Source: Flavobacterium proteolyticum (lineage in GTDB: Bacteria; Bacteroidota; Bacteroidia; Flavobacteriales; Flavobacteriaceae). From it: a stretch of 64,000 nt of DNA. The translations under genes were made by a program, and so were the position numbers. The notes under the pieces are model-generated. The model had not been told where the DNA came from. It saw only the letters and a program-made list of their open reading frames with translations, and searched no databases. Positions 36,201-44,450 of the stretch are shown here, one piece after another; within the stretch, counting starts at the first letter, position 1; each line of letters begins with the position of its first letter. The DNA is taken from the NCBI RefSeq assembly GCF_015223105.1, contig NZ_JADFTZ010000007.1:1-64000 (forward strand), given 5' to 3'.

Positions 36201-39200
36201 GCTAATGTCTTAGTTGCAACTCTACCGCCGTTATCATAAGTATAAGAAGTACTCCCTTTTGGTGTAGTTTCTGTTTTTATTTTTCCAAAAGCATCGTAAG
36301 AATAAGTGTATATTCCCGCTGACGTATCTTCCAATCTTGATTTTCTGCCCCAAGCATCGTATTCAATTTTAGTTAAAATACCTTCATATTCAGATTCTAA
36401 TAAATTTCCATTGGCATCATATTTATAATTTATTATACCTCCAGGTTCATCAATAGCTTTATACACTAAACCATTAGCATCTAAATATTTAGTTTTGCTC
36501 ATTAAAGGCTCATTTGCAGTTACAATACTACCTGTAGAATTGCTATCATAAATGGTGTTAACAATTTTCCCTGTATGGGCTGTTGATTTTATGGGTCTAG
36601 AAAGTAAATCATATTCAATTGTACTCCATTGTGACGGACTTGATGTACTTGAATATGGTTCACTAACTCTATATTTTCTACCTAAAGCATCGTATTCTGT
36701 TTTAATGTAATTCCAATTTCCGTTTAAATCTTTACTTCCTTTTCTAATTTCTCTAGCCAATTCATCTTGTTCTACAATACTTGCACTACCATCGTCACCA
36801 GTTTCAAGTGTAGTGAATATGTTTCCATTTTTGGAATACGTATATACGATGCTCTTCCCTAAGAAATCGGTAATTTGAGTATTCTTACCCCATTTATCAT
36901 ATACATATGTAGTAGTTTGCCCTAAAGCATTTGTTGAAGAAGTAACTAAACCATAAATTGGGTCAAAACTATTATTTGTTACGGTTAAATTATCATTTAC
37001 ATTTTTTGTTGTTTTAATAAAACGGTTAGTTGTATCATAAGTAAATTCAGTAACTATTGGAACAACAGCATTTACTGAAGTGGTTCCTTGAGCACTCATC
37101 GTTTTTTTACTCATTAAACCATTAGGAAAATATTCAAATTCTTCAACCAATTTTTCAGCTGAACCATTAAATGTTTTTTCGGTTTTAATTAAATTATTGT
37201 TATTATAAAATAACTTTTCAGAAGAAACTTGAGTATTTGAGTTATCTGAACTATTATTAGAAATAGTGTTTATAAATAATTTATTTGTTGAAATATACTC
37301 CTTTGGCCTTCCGATATAATAATTAGCTCCTACCCCAGATGTATTATTATCATAAAGTGTTTCTATTAAATTAGTTCCTTGAATATTTGTAAGGCTAGCA
37401 GTTGAAAGACTTCTAGTCAAAGTCTTATTTTCAAGATAATAACCATCTGTGCTATACTCATATATAACATCTTTAATTGTACCTGAAATAAAATCAGTGT
37501 TTTTCTCGTATGTTTTTAATAATACGTAAGGATAAGTCCCAACTGCATTTAATTGTTGAAAATTAAAAACCTGCTGATTAATTAATGAAGTTGCAGGAGG
37601 TGTTGAATTTAAAAATAAAAAGCTCGTTGTATTTGATGGCTTAAATGTTGAAGCTGAAACTAATGCTCCTCTCTTGGTAGGATCAATTACAGATTCAACC
37701 CAAATTCTGTCATCACTTTCGTTTAAGAACCAATTAGTTCTTGCCACTTTTTTAAAACCAACAAGTCCTATACCTATAACATCAAAAGTTAAACCATTGT
37801 ATTTAAACAATTGGTGTTTAGTTAATCCACCGCTAGTATTTATTAATTTACTAACCGCATTATAACTTGTCATTTGTTTAAACTCAACTAAAGGATAATT
37901 ATATTGGTTACTAGAAGAATAAAAATTACTTGAATTTCCTAATCCACCTGAAGGGAGTGTTAATTTACTGTAAAAAATTTCATCAACAATTGCATTATTT
38001 GATTGTGTTACTTTTTTCAAAAGATTATCTTGGGTATAATCTTTCTCTATATCTAAATACTGTAATTGTCCATACCATCTTAAAACAACTATATCTGAAT
38101 TAAACTTATCATGTCTTCCATTTCCAACATAATCCAAATTTGCTACAATTGGAAGAGGTAATCCAGGATCTTGATTATGATGATCACTTGATACAAATTG
38201 CTGATTAAATTGACCATTAAAACCTAAGTTATTAATATAAGCTTCATAGCGCCACTTAGTATCCCAATCTTTGTCATCCCAAAATGGTTCAGGTTGATAT
38301 TTACTCATCCAGATTCTAACCAAATCTGTTTTCCCATCTTTATTTACATCAATTGCATAATATTGATTAAAATAAAATTGAGTCTCATAATAGGTCTCTG
38401 AATTTGTCCAATATTCAACTATATTTTTTGATGTTTTTTCAAAAAGTTCACCATTATTTAACTTAGGGTTACTCAAATAAATATGCCATAAATCACAATC
38501 TTTACATCCTTTATCATCTGAATTAGGTAACATTATGTCGGTTTTACCATCTCCATTATAATCACCAAATAAAATTTGTTTTCTAATTGTATAATCCGAT
38601 ACCCTACCAGCACCAATAACTTCTAATTCAATGTTTTGAAGAATAGAATCAACTTTAAAAGAAAACACTTTATAAGTACCGTCAGTTTTGATTGCTATTA
38701 AATCCGATCTACCATCTGCATTAAAATCAGCTACATAAAATTTTGAAGTTATTAAAAAATCTAAATGTGGAGATTGAATTGTATAATTTCCTATCGTATT
38801 AGATAATGCGGGATTATTTGTATTCAAATCAACAAATCTAACTTCATTAACATTAATAATTTCAGTTAATGGTTTGCACAAAGGATTACTTTCATTAACT
38901 GGAATATCTAATTCATAATCACTGTAAAGATCACCACTACTTGGATCAATTACATTAAAGAGTAATCTTTCATTAAAATTTATAATTAGAAAATCAGAAA
39001 TCGAATCCCCATTAAAATCGCCCTCAAGATATTTTGTATGTGCTTTTTTTATTTGAGTTAAATTATTACATCTGGAATTTGGATTTGGAATAATATTACC
39101 ATTTGCATCTTCCATTTCAGGATAACAATAATCAAAGCATTCTGAAATTTGATTATTTATTTCAATATTTTTTGTATTTATTAGTTCTAAACTAAGTCCA

Positions 39201-40393
39201 TTTAGACTATAAGTTTTTAAACTAATTGAGCTTAAATTTTCTTCAACTTTAAGTATTTGATTACCTTGCTTTAACTTATTATTTTCTAAAGTTGTAATAG
39301 CGAATGTTCTACCTTTAAAAAGTGAAATGGGAAGATTGATAACATTATCAAAAATAGTAAAATTATTAGAAAATAAATTCAAATAGATTTTGTCTTTATT
39401 TGTAAAATCTAACCTACCATCTCCATCAAAATCTCCAGAAACAATGTGTTTAAAATCTGATGAAAACTCACCCCCATAATAACCATTGTTTTCGATTGCA
39501 CTATAATTTGTTTGATTATATTCAAACAATATTGGATTTGAAGGTTCATTATTAGAATTAAACTCTTGAACTTGCGTAACCCTCTGATAACCATTAGAAT
39601 CTTGAGAATGAGAAATTTCATATCTCTTGAATAAAATATCATTTGTAAAAACCTCAACTTTTTCTAAAATCTTACTTGTTTTTACTTCTAATTCTTTAAT
39701 GTATAGAGACTCTTGTCTTAAAGCTGTATTATATGTAAATACAATTTTATTTAGAGGATTTGGATTTGATATAATGTTAGCGCTAAAACGAATTTCACTA
39801 ATTGCAATTGAATTAAAAGAACTATTGTAATGATACGTGATAAAATTACCATCTATATCTTCAAATCTTGTAATATAATATGTTGTTAAATCAGTAGCCT
39901 GTTGCCCACCATAATTTCCATACCAACATCTAGAACCATCAGGAGCTGTTACAATAAAATACATACTAGAACCACTACCAATTAATTCAATTTTGGCATT
40001 ACTCTGTACTTCTGTTTCATAAATGGAACCAGATTGCCAATACGTACCCGACTTTAACATTAAATACTGTCCATCCAATGATAATTTATCATTTTGATCA
40101 AAATCAACCCCATCTCTATAACCTTCTATATCAAATCTACTAGCTACTCTTGAAATTGAAGAAATTGAATAAATACCCCAACCTTGACCTGCTAACCCAG
40201 AAACTCCACTGCTTGAGTAAGTCAAATTTATAGTTGGACCTACACTTTTTATACTTGGTGGCATTGCAATGGGAATATTAAAACTTGCCTGACCTCCATT
40301 ATTTATTTGCAATTTTCCTTGTGTATCGTGATAATTCTGAGCTACTACAAAATTTATAAATAAACTGAATATTATAAGTAATCTAGATCTCAT
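33221..40393 (-). CDS. Giant SpvB/FG-GAP/RHS-repeat secreted protein
   Basis: A 2390-residue exported protein (signal peptide LLIIFSLFINFVVAQ). Residues about 20-300 match the SpvB/TcaC N-terminal domain (SFNIPIAMPPSIKSVGP, GLAGQGWGIYSI). FG-GAP/VCBS repeats follow (GDFDGDGRLDF, ADFNADGRSDL, GDYNGDGKTDI), then many YD/RHS repeats (YDAWGRKSR, YSYDAFGKIK) and the RHS core (FDPWGLLSK, MNGRIYDPMLHRFLQPDS, NRYGYCLNNPL). A variable tail of about 354 residues follows DISGE: glycine- and alanine-rich, probably membrane-active or barrel-like, with no toxin motif I recognise. Compare polymorphic Tc/RHS toxins. Confidence 0.9.
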   Translation of the reverse strand: MRSRLLIIFSLFINFVVAQNYHDTQGKLQINNGGQASFNIPIAMPPSIKSVGPTINLTYSSSGVSGLAGQGWGIYSISSISRVASRFDIEGYRDGVDFDQNDKLSLDGQYLMLKSGTYWQSGSIYETEVQSNAKIELIGSGSSMYFIVTAPDGSRCWYGNYGGQQATDLTTYYITRFEDIDGNFITYHYNSSFNSIAISEIRFSANIISNPNPLNKIVFTYNTALRQESLYIKELEVKTSKILEKVEVFTNDILFKRYEISHSQDSNGYQRVTQVQEFNSNNEPSNPILFEYNQTNYSAIENNGYYGGEFSSDFKHIVSGDFDGDGRLDFTNKDKIYLNLFSNNFTIFDNVINLPISLFKGRTFAITTLENNKLKQGNQILKVEENLSSISLKTYSLNGLSLELINTKNIEINNQISECFDYCYPEMEDANGNIIPNPNSRCNNLTQIKKAHTKYLEGDFNGDSISDFLIINFNERLLFNVIDPSSGDLYSDYELDIPVNESNPLCKPLTEIINVNEVRFVDLNTNNPALSNTIGNYTIQSPHLDFLITSKFYVADFNADGRSDLIAIKTDGTYKVFSFKVDSILQNIELEVIGAGRVSDYTIRKQILFGDYNGDGKTDIMLPNSDDKGCKDCDLWHIYLSNPKLNNGELFEKTSKNIVEYWTNSETYYETQFYFNQYYAIDVNKDGKTDLVRIWMSKYQPEPFWDDKDWDTKWRYEAYINNLGFNGQFNQQFVSSDHHNQDPGLPLPIVANLDYVGNGRHDKFNSDIVVLRWYGQLQYLDIEKDYTQDNLLKKVTQSNNAIVDEIFYSKLTLPSGGLGNSSNFYSSSNQYNYPLVEFKQMTSYNAVSKLINTSGGLTKHQLFKYNGLTFDVIGIGLVGFKKVARTNWFLNESDDRIWVESVIDPTKRGALVSASTFKPSNTTSFLFLNSTPPATSLINQQVFNFQQLNAVGTYPYVLLKTYEKNTDFISGTIKDVIYEYSTDGYYLENKTLTRSLSTASLTNIQGTNLIETLYDNNTSGVGANYYIGRPKEYISTNKLFINTISNNSSDNSNTQVSSEKLFYNNNNLIKTEKTFNGSAEKLVEEFEYFPNGLMSKKTMSAQGTTSVNAVVPIVTEFTYDTTNRFIKTTKNVNDNLTVTNNSFDPIYGLVTSSTNALGQTTTYVYDKWGKNTQITDFLGKSIVYTYSKNGNIFTTLETGDDGSASIVEQDELAREIRKGSKDLNGNWNYIKTEYDALGRKYRVSEPYSSTSSPSQWSTIEYDLLSRPIKSTAHTGKIVNTIYDSNSTGSIVTANEPLMSKTKYLDANGLVYKAIDEPGGIINYKYDANGNLLESEYEGILTKIEYDAWGRKSRLEDTSAGIYTYSYDAFGKIKTETTPKGSTSYTYDNGGRVATKTLAGLTTSDATNMTATYTYDATNKWLTNLSITNPIDGNSSYDYTYDSATKQINQSVEKLYEVGSSSPVATFTKSFTFDNFGRVSSETTTALSYGKTSTKSINYTYKNGAKWQLKDGATVIWQANDVNSRGQLTTAQFGNGINISNTFDSYGYLSQQKHDKGTTNFMTLNNQFEPILGNLMNRYNSLFDSKEYFEYDSLDRLTKWNGVSTMLLNLPFNTTTDGFTFLGGSTKGSVSNVSGTMKVILKAPSETELPIAAQRNLSYTFESGEQLRIRAAISNKSGSYGVITQVTILEIDPSDPNNYAEYEVGSFENGNLDFTYTVSNLVPNPILKFRFSINPASPESSNGGGIVIPNATFYVDNLRIDKIPSLNQVYDNKGRITQNVLGEYKYEIQNKPYQNSKVKLSSQGQSYYATSTVGNQEIDYNMFSSPYRIAIPNKDILNISYNISEQRSMMYWGNTNSNKTLRPFRRYYSADGSMEVTANFTNNNFTVPSSVEIITFVGGNAYSSDIVVKNTYIGTATTPTGGLFYLHRDYQGTILAISNATGTLIEKRQFDPWGLLSKVQDASGNTLAKLTFFDRGYTGHEHLESVGLINMNGRIYDPMLHRFLQPDSKVQEPYNTQNYNRYGYCLNNPLKYSDISGEDFGVSFAISMAVALAVYFGDAVINDRPITFRGIATTVVTTSVSAGIAYGIGDIVSGIKNLYVRATVQAIAHGSTQGTLTAIQGGKFWTGFASGSLSSVMSSLWQGGEHIVDNGDYTMSRKMIEGLGGANPGTAGTMFFGTISGGAGAAISGGNFWQGAVTGMIVSGLNHTLHDPRPKRKIDYKKYFSSLLKTSLTSGAIDIAAYAVTGQYRHLFGPDAIAVSGNANAGIGGVVKLEKGGLYMLRGLDKGQFYQYDDIGVGGTLASASANISITKLYYSGPSNFKHNVFLGQRYELNFGIDVGIGVGVTGIYAPLGGGKYVIGFGLSGGVGVSATAADINLNYGTTSRTTPWKD

Positions 40394-40397
40394 ATGA

Positions 40398-40835
40398 CTA
40401 ATTTTTAATTATTTTAATTGATTTTTGATCACCATTTACATAATTTATTTGAACAAGATAAGTTCCTATTGGGAAATCTATAAAAGAAAGTATTATGGAA
40501 TTTTCATTAAAAGAAGTGACCTTTTTTAAACATTGCCCAGAAACTCCATATATTTCAACTAAATTAACATTATTATCATCAATCAAATCCCAATGAATAA
40601 ACAATTCATCTCTTACTGGATTTGGGTAATATGATATAATATCATTTGGGAAAAATTTTTTCAAATCTTTTTCTGTTAAATCTTGAAACTCTTTAATTGG
40701 CTCTGAACTTTGTTTATTTCCAGTTGAATTATAAACTCTTGTAATTTGATTTCCAGCAACATCATAAGTAAATGTTACTGTTTGACCCCATGAAAAAAGA
40801 GGAAAAAGTATTAATAAAAACAAAAATGATTTCAT
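40398..40835 (-). CDS. Small T9SS type A protein with one RHS-like motif
   Basis: A 145-residue product with a signal peptide (FLFLLILFPLFSWGQ), then TFTYDVAGNQITRVY, which matches a single YD/RHS repeat, a linker, and a C-terminal type A sorting domain (ISYYPNPVRDELFIHW to GDQKSIKIIKN). It is only 4 bases upstream of the giant RHS gene, which lacks a visible sorting domain of its own. I infer that it may be a T9SS adaptor or a cap for the RHS shell. Confidence 0.85.
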   Translation of the reverse strand: MKSFLFLLILFPLFSWGQTVTFTYDVAGNQITRVYNSTGNKQSSEPIKEFQDLTEKDLKKFFPNDIISYYPNPVRDELFIHWDLIDDNNVNLVEIYGVSGQCLKKVTSFNENSIILSFIDFPIGTYLVQINYVNGDQKSIKIIKN

Positions 40836-40934
40836 AAATAATAAAAATTTGAATGTTGATTTTCTTTAAAAAACTAAGCGAAATTCTAACAATTCAAACT
40901 AACTGCAAAGCAAATTTTAACATTTAACCAAATG

Positions 40935-40949
40935 TATACCTGAGGTATA
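40935..40949. promoter_or_regulatory. Palindrome TATACCTGAGGTATA
   Basis: A perfect 7+1+7 palindrome between the LuxR-type regulator gene and the T9SS/RHS genes. Its half site ATACCTG also occurs in the 43-base palindromic elements. A candidate operator for the adjacent orphan regulator. Confidence 0.4.
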
Positions 40950-40963
40950 ATTATTGTTAAAAT

Positions 40964-41620
40964 TTAAATATAACCACGAGATTTGGCTTCTTTAAGAATG
41001 TTTTCATCCTCTTTAAGATTAAAGGATTGCTTTATTTTGGAGATTCTTTTTTTAATAGTTATTTCAGAAACTGACAGTTCATCTGCAATTTCACTAATTT
41101 TATAACCAATGGATAAAAAATGAAGTATTAGTCTATTTTTCTCATTAATAAAAACTTCATTTTCCCATATTTCTTCTAGTTGTTTAACGACAAAATTACT
41201 TCTGAATTTATTGCCTAATAAAACTGTTTCTGTAATGTTCAAAAAAACTTTTCCGTTTACATCTGTTTTAGTTGCAATTCCATCAGGAGAAACATTTTGA
41301 ACTATATCAAACAAAACAACATTCTCTAAAATAGAGGTTAAAATTATAGTCTTACAATTTGGAAAAGCCTTTTTTAAATATTTACATACATCGCCACCAT
41401 TTAAAATATCTTTTTCATGATAAATTGGCATCGAATAATCAATAATAGCTAAATTAATGTTTGTGTTTAATTCTAGAGCTTTATTAATTTTTAAATAGGC
41501 ATCCTTGCATGAATTTGCTTCAATGTAGTTAATATTTTCCCCTAATACATTTGAAAAAGAAAGTATCATCTTATAACCGTCAATAGTCATCTGATGATCG
41601 TCTGCAATAAAAATATTCAA
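40964..41620 (-). CDS. Orphan LuxR-type response regulator
   Basis: A 218-residue regulator. The receiver starts NIFIADDHQMTIDGY with phosphoacceptor aspartate about D61 in LAIIDYSMP, and TIILTSIL and IATKTDVNG as the switch and lysine region. A LuxR-type helix-turn-helix follows: LSIGYKISEIADELSVSEITIKKRI. There is no kinase gene nearby. It lies directly upstream, in the same direction, of the T9SS/RHS cluster and probably controls it. Confidence 0.88.
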   Translation of the reverse strand: MNIFIADDHQMTIDGYKMILSFSNVLGENINYIEANSCKDAYLKINKALELNTNINLAIIDYSMPIYHEKDILNGGDVCKYLKKAFPNCKTIILTSILENVVLFDIVQNVSPDGIATKTDVNGKVFLNITETVLLGNKFRSNFVVKQLEEIWENEVFINEKNRLILHFLSIGYKISEIADELSVSEITIKKRISKIKQSFNLKEDENILKEAKSRGYI

Positions 41621-41799
41621 AATCTAAAAATTTATAAGTTAATACAATTAATTGTATTTTTAGGGATAATACAATAATAGTAATATTTATTTAAATTTCA
41701 ATAAAATTCCTTCAATTTTGATTTTAAACATATCAAATAATAACATTTGAACTTCGTAAAATAATCTAAAACCCTTTTTGCGACCTTCGGGAGCAAAAA

Positions 41800-41858
41800 C
41801 GAGATTGCCTTTTTGTCTGCAAATTCGGAGAAATTTGTGGACACAAAGGCACATCTCG
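41800..41858. repeat. Imperfect long inverted repeat at the cargo/backbone junction
   Basis: A 26-base arm beginning CGAGATTGCCTTTTTGTC (41800-41825) is matched by 41832-41858 ending GCACATCTCG with a few mismatches and one bulge. It lies in 41621-41897, between the regulator (cargo) and the acidic-protein gene (backbone), in sequence unlike its neighbours (GCGACCTTCGGGAGC). No T run follows; it could be a recombination site, an insertion scar or a transfer-origin structure. Confidence 0.5.
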
Positions 41859-41897
41859 ATAAGTTAGACCGTTAAAGGAATTATTCGATTTTCAACT

Positions 41898-42446
41898 CTA
41901 ATCAAATACTATATCACTTTTGAAGTCGTAAACAATCTTTTCTTTTAATTTAATTTTGAACTCATCATACATTTTACCGTAAGCTTCTTGAGAAATGTCT
42001 TCAAGTTCTTCTATTTTCTCCTCATCAACTTCATTCTCAATTAGACTCTCTAAATATGCTTCAAATTCGCCAATTGAATACATATTAAATCTATGTTCAA
42101 AATTTTCCATTATAGTACCATAATCGGAAGAAATAGTATGATGTAAGAATTCTAATTCCTTTTTTGTAAACTCTTCTTCATTTGCTTCACAATCATCATT
42201 ATCCTCTTCTTCAGATTCTTCATAATTCACATAAGACTCAAATTCATCTATAATATCAGAAACAAATTCAGCTGCATAAAATCCGATTCCTGAATTTGTA
42301 TTCCAATTGGGGAATTTCTCATTCATATATCGCAATATTTCATTTAGAATTGGAGTATCAGAGTAATTCTCCATAATATTATAATAATCTTCATGCTTTT
42401 CTCTATTGGCCACATACTCATCCCAATAAAATCTAAAATTTTCCAT
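41898..42446 (-). CDS. Acidic hypothetical protein of the mobile element
   Basis: From the likely ATG at 42446 the product starts MENFRFYWDEYV and has about 182 residues; the frame extends upstream to 42482. It is strongly acidic, with YEESEEEDNDDCEANEEE in the middle and EVDEEKIEELEDIS later, and largely helical. Such surface charge is seen in anti-restriction and DNA-mimic proteins of mobile elements, but no family is recognised and that role is speculative. It is last in the mobilization gene string. Confidence 0.65.
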   Translation of the reverse strand: MENFRFYWDEYVANREKHEDYYNIMENYSDTPILNEILRYMNEKFPNWNTNSGIGFYAAEFVSDIIDEFESYVNYEESEEEDNDDCEANEEEFTKKELEFLHHTISSDYGTIMENFEHRFNMYSIGEFEAYLESLIENEVDEEKIEELEDISQEAYGKMYDEFKIKLKEKIVYDFKSDIVFD

Positions 42447-42505
42447 AATCATACATTTAAAATACAACGCTAAATTTAACAAATATTTTCATACTAAAAA
42501 TAAAA

Positions 42506-42880
42506 TTATTCTAAATTATTTACCCAAATTTCGAAATCATGCATAGCCGCTGGATTGTCAAGAAAAAATTGTTTGTATTTATTAGTACAGTCATTATAAC
42601 CTTTATCATAACTGATTTTTTGAAACTTAACAGATGTTGCATTTAATTGATTTACTTGGCTATTATGCCAACTCATCAAAATATAAAGAATGGTTAATAA
42701 TAGTGTTGTGTAAAGTATAGATGATATGTATAAAAATTGAACTCTGACATATTTTGAATAAAAACGTAATTCAGTTTGACTATTTTCAATTTCAAAATTG
42801 ATGTCATCTAGACTTTGATTTGATAATTTATTAATAGCTTCTAATTCTCTTCTTAACTTAAATAAATCAGCCATAATCAT
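42506..42880 (-). CDS. Membrane protein of the mobilization module
   Basis: A 124-residue product with an N-terminal coiled-coil-prone stretch (FKLRRELEAINKLSNQSL), one transmembrane segment (FLYISSILYTTLLLTILYILMS, about residues 48-69) and a C-terminal soluble part (YNDCTNKYKQFFLDNP). It overlaps the gene upstream by 4 bases and follows the relaxase gene in the same transcript. Function unknown; conserved linkage with relaxases would suggest a role in transfer. Confidence 0.65.
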   Translation of the reverse strand: MIMADLFKLRRELEAINKLSNQSLDDINFEIENSQTELRFYSKYVRVQFLYISSILYTTLLLTILYILMSWHNSQVNQLNATSVKFQKISYDKGYNDCTNKYKQFFLDNPAAMHDFEIWVNNLE

Positions 42881-43317
42881 TTGTTATTTAATGTAGTTCT
42901 CTGTTCAATTAAGGTAGATAAATTTGTATTTGACTGATATAATAGATAACTTATGTAAATTGAATAAAAGCTTAAAAATATTATCATCCATACTTTTAAA
43001 TCTAAATACCAACTTAATGTTTCTGGTGGTTTTATTTGTGATATTTCTAATTGGTGCCTTTTTAGCGATTCTATATGATTATAAACTAATTTAATCATTT
43101 CGTTTTTGTTCAGATTAGATTGATTTTGAAATTTATCTAATTCAACTTTTAGAGAATCAATATTTAATTTAGGATTGTGATTTTTCAAACTATCCATTTT
43201 TGAATTTAATATATCTGCAACATCAAATAAATCTTTAGTTGATTCTCTATTTTTCTCCATTTCCTCTAGTAAGATTGAGACCATATCAATCAAACCAGGT
43301 TGTTTTTTACCTGCCAT
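42877..43317 (-). CDS. Membrane protein of the mobilization module
   Basis: A 146-residue product: a helical N-terminal part (DMVSILLEEMEKNRESTKDLFDVA starts it), heptad-like stretches, and one transmembrane segment near the C-terminus (VWMIIFLSFYSIYISYLLY). It overlaps the relaxase gene by 11 bases and the following gene by 4, so it is tightly coupled to mobilization. It has no recognised domain and may anchor the relaxosome at the membrane. Confidence 0.68.
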   Translation of the reverse strand: MAGKKQPGLIDMVSILLEEMEKNRESTKDLFDVADILNSKMDSLKNHNPKLNIDSLKVELDKFQNQSNLNKNEMIKLVYNHIESLKRHQLEISQIKPPETLSWYLDLKVWMIIFLSFYSIYISYLLYQSNTNLSTLIEQRTTLNNK

Positions 43318-44101
43318 GTCTAAACTTTATTTTTGGCTTTTTATTAGTTTCTATTTTAGGATTTCCAACTATGTCTTTTATGTTGATTTTTCTATTTACC
43401 TCTGAAGCTTTGAAACTCTCTTTTGTGGCCACATTTACAAATCGATAACCTTGAATTAATCCTTGTTTATTTATAGAAGGTTGAACTTCAACTCCCATTG
43501 TTCTCATCACTAGAAAATATTCTTCCAAAGAATTATACTGTCTTTCCAACGCTTTTAAATGCTTATTGTAGATTTCGTCTTTTGTAGATTTTGGAATAGT
43601 AAAACCTTCACTTTGATTGGCTTTAATTTTATTAATCATGATTTGTTTCGCTGAAATTAGATTTCGTCGCGAAGCAATACGATGAGCTGCCCATTGTGCC
43701 TTCTTACCAATAAAATGGTCACTTACCAATTTTCCAGAATCCATATTCAAACGCCCGCAATAGATATGAATATGTTTGTGAAGTTTTTCGGTATGGACAA
43801 ATGCAAGGAACTGATGATTTTCAGTATCAATACCAAGATCTTTCATAAATTCAACTGTCATCTCCTTAAGTTCAGAATTGGACAACTTGTGACCATCATC
43901 AAATGAAGGTGATAAGACTAAACTTAGCGTCTTATTTTTTGCTCTGTGGCTTAAATCCTGAATTATATTCATTTCTTCAATTATTTCTTTTGGATTTAAG
44001 CCACAGAGATTGTTTCTAAACAACTCATAACCTTTCCTATCATTCATGATGTAATTCAATAAAGAACCACCACCAGAACATGCTTTAGCCATACCTATCA
44101 T
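43307..44101 (-). CDS. Relaxase / mobilization nuclease
   Basis: A 264-residue relaxase of the MobA/VirD2 type that nicks one strand at the element's transfer origin. The metal-binding histidines are in FVHTEKLHKHIHIYCGRLN (H103, H110, H112), with Tyr17 in SLLNYIMND as candidate nucleophile and GRLN downstream. It is shorter than plasmid relaxases and lacks a helicase domain. The MobC-like gene ends 4 bases upstream. Transfer would need another element's secretion system. Confidence 0.88.
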   Translation of the reverse strand: MIGMAKACSGGGSLLNYIMNDRKGYELFRNNLCGLNPKEIIEEMNIIQDLSHRAKNKTLSLVLSPSFDDGHKLSNSELKEMTVEFMKDLGIDTENHQFLAFVHTEKLHKHIHIYCGRLNMDSGKLVSDHFIGKKAQWAAHRIASRRNLISAKQIMINKIKANQSEGFTIPKSTKDEIYNKHLKALERQYNSLEEYFLVMRTMGVEVQPSINKQGLIQGYRFVNVATKESFKASEVNRKINIKDIVGNPKIETNKKPKIKFRHGR

Positions 44102-44105
44102 ATAT

Positions 44106-44402
44106 CTATTTTAACTTCATTAAATGTTCTCTAATAATTCTTGAAGTTTCTAATGATTCTTTTTTGAATCCATCCACATCTCCTAACTTAAATAGGTTGC
44201 TAATTCTTGTAAAATTTGAAGAAAAAGTAGTTAATGTTTTGTATACTTCAATTTCTTCAGGACTCAATTTAGATGTCAATTTATATCCTAAAGCAAGTCT
44301 TCTCAATAATTCTGAAACAGCTATTCCAGAATCTTTTGCTTTCTTTTTTATGATAGCTTCCTCTAATTTTGATACACGAAATTTTATTATATGTTGTTTC
44401 AT
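44106..44402 (-). CDS. MobC-like relaxosome accessory protein
   Basis: A 98-residue protein with a ribbon-helix-helix start (HIIKFRVSKLEEAIIKKKA, then GIAVSELLRRLALG) and a helical C-terminus (FKKESLETSRIIREHLMKL), as in MobC/MbpC proteins that bind the transfer origin and help the relaxase. It lies directly upstream of the relaxase gene. Confidence 0.8.
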   Translation of the reverse strand: MKQHIIKFRVSKLEEAIIKKKAKDSGIAVSELLRRLALGYKLTSKLSPEEIEVYKTLTTFSSNFTRISNLFKLGDVDGFKKESLETSRIIREHLMKLK

Positions 44403-44450
44403 ATATATTCTCTTTATTCCCTTAAGTTAAAATTAGAATTGAAAAAGTTA

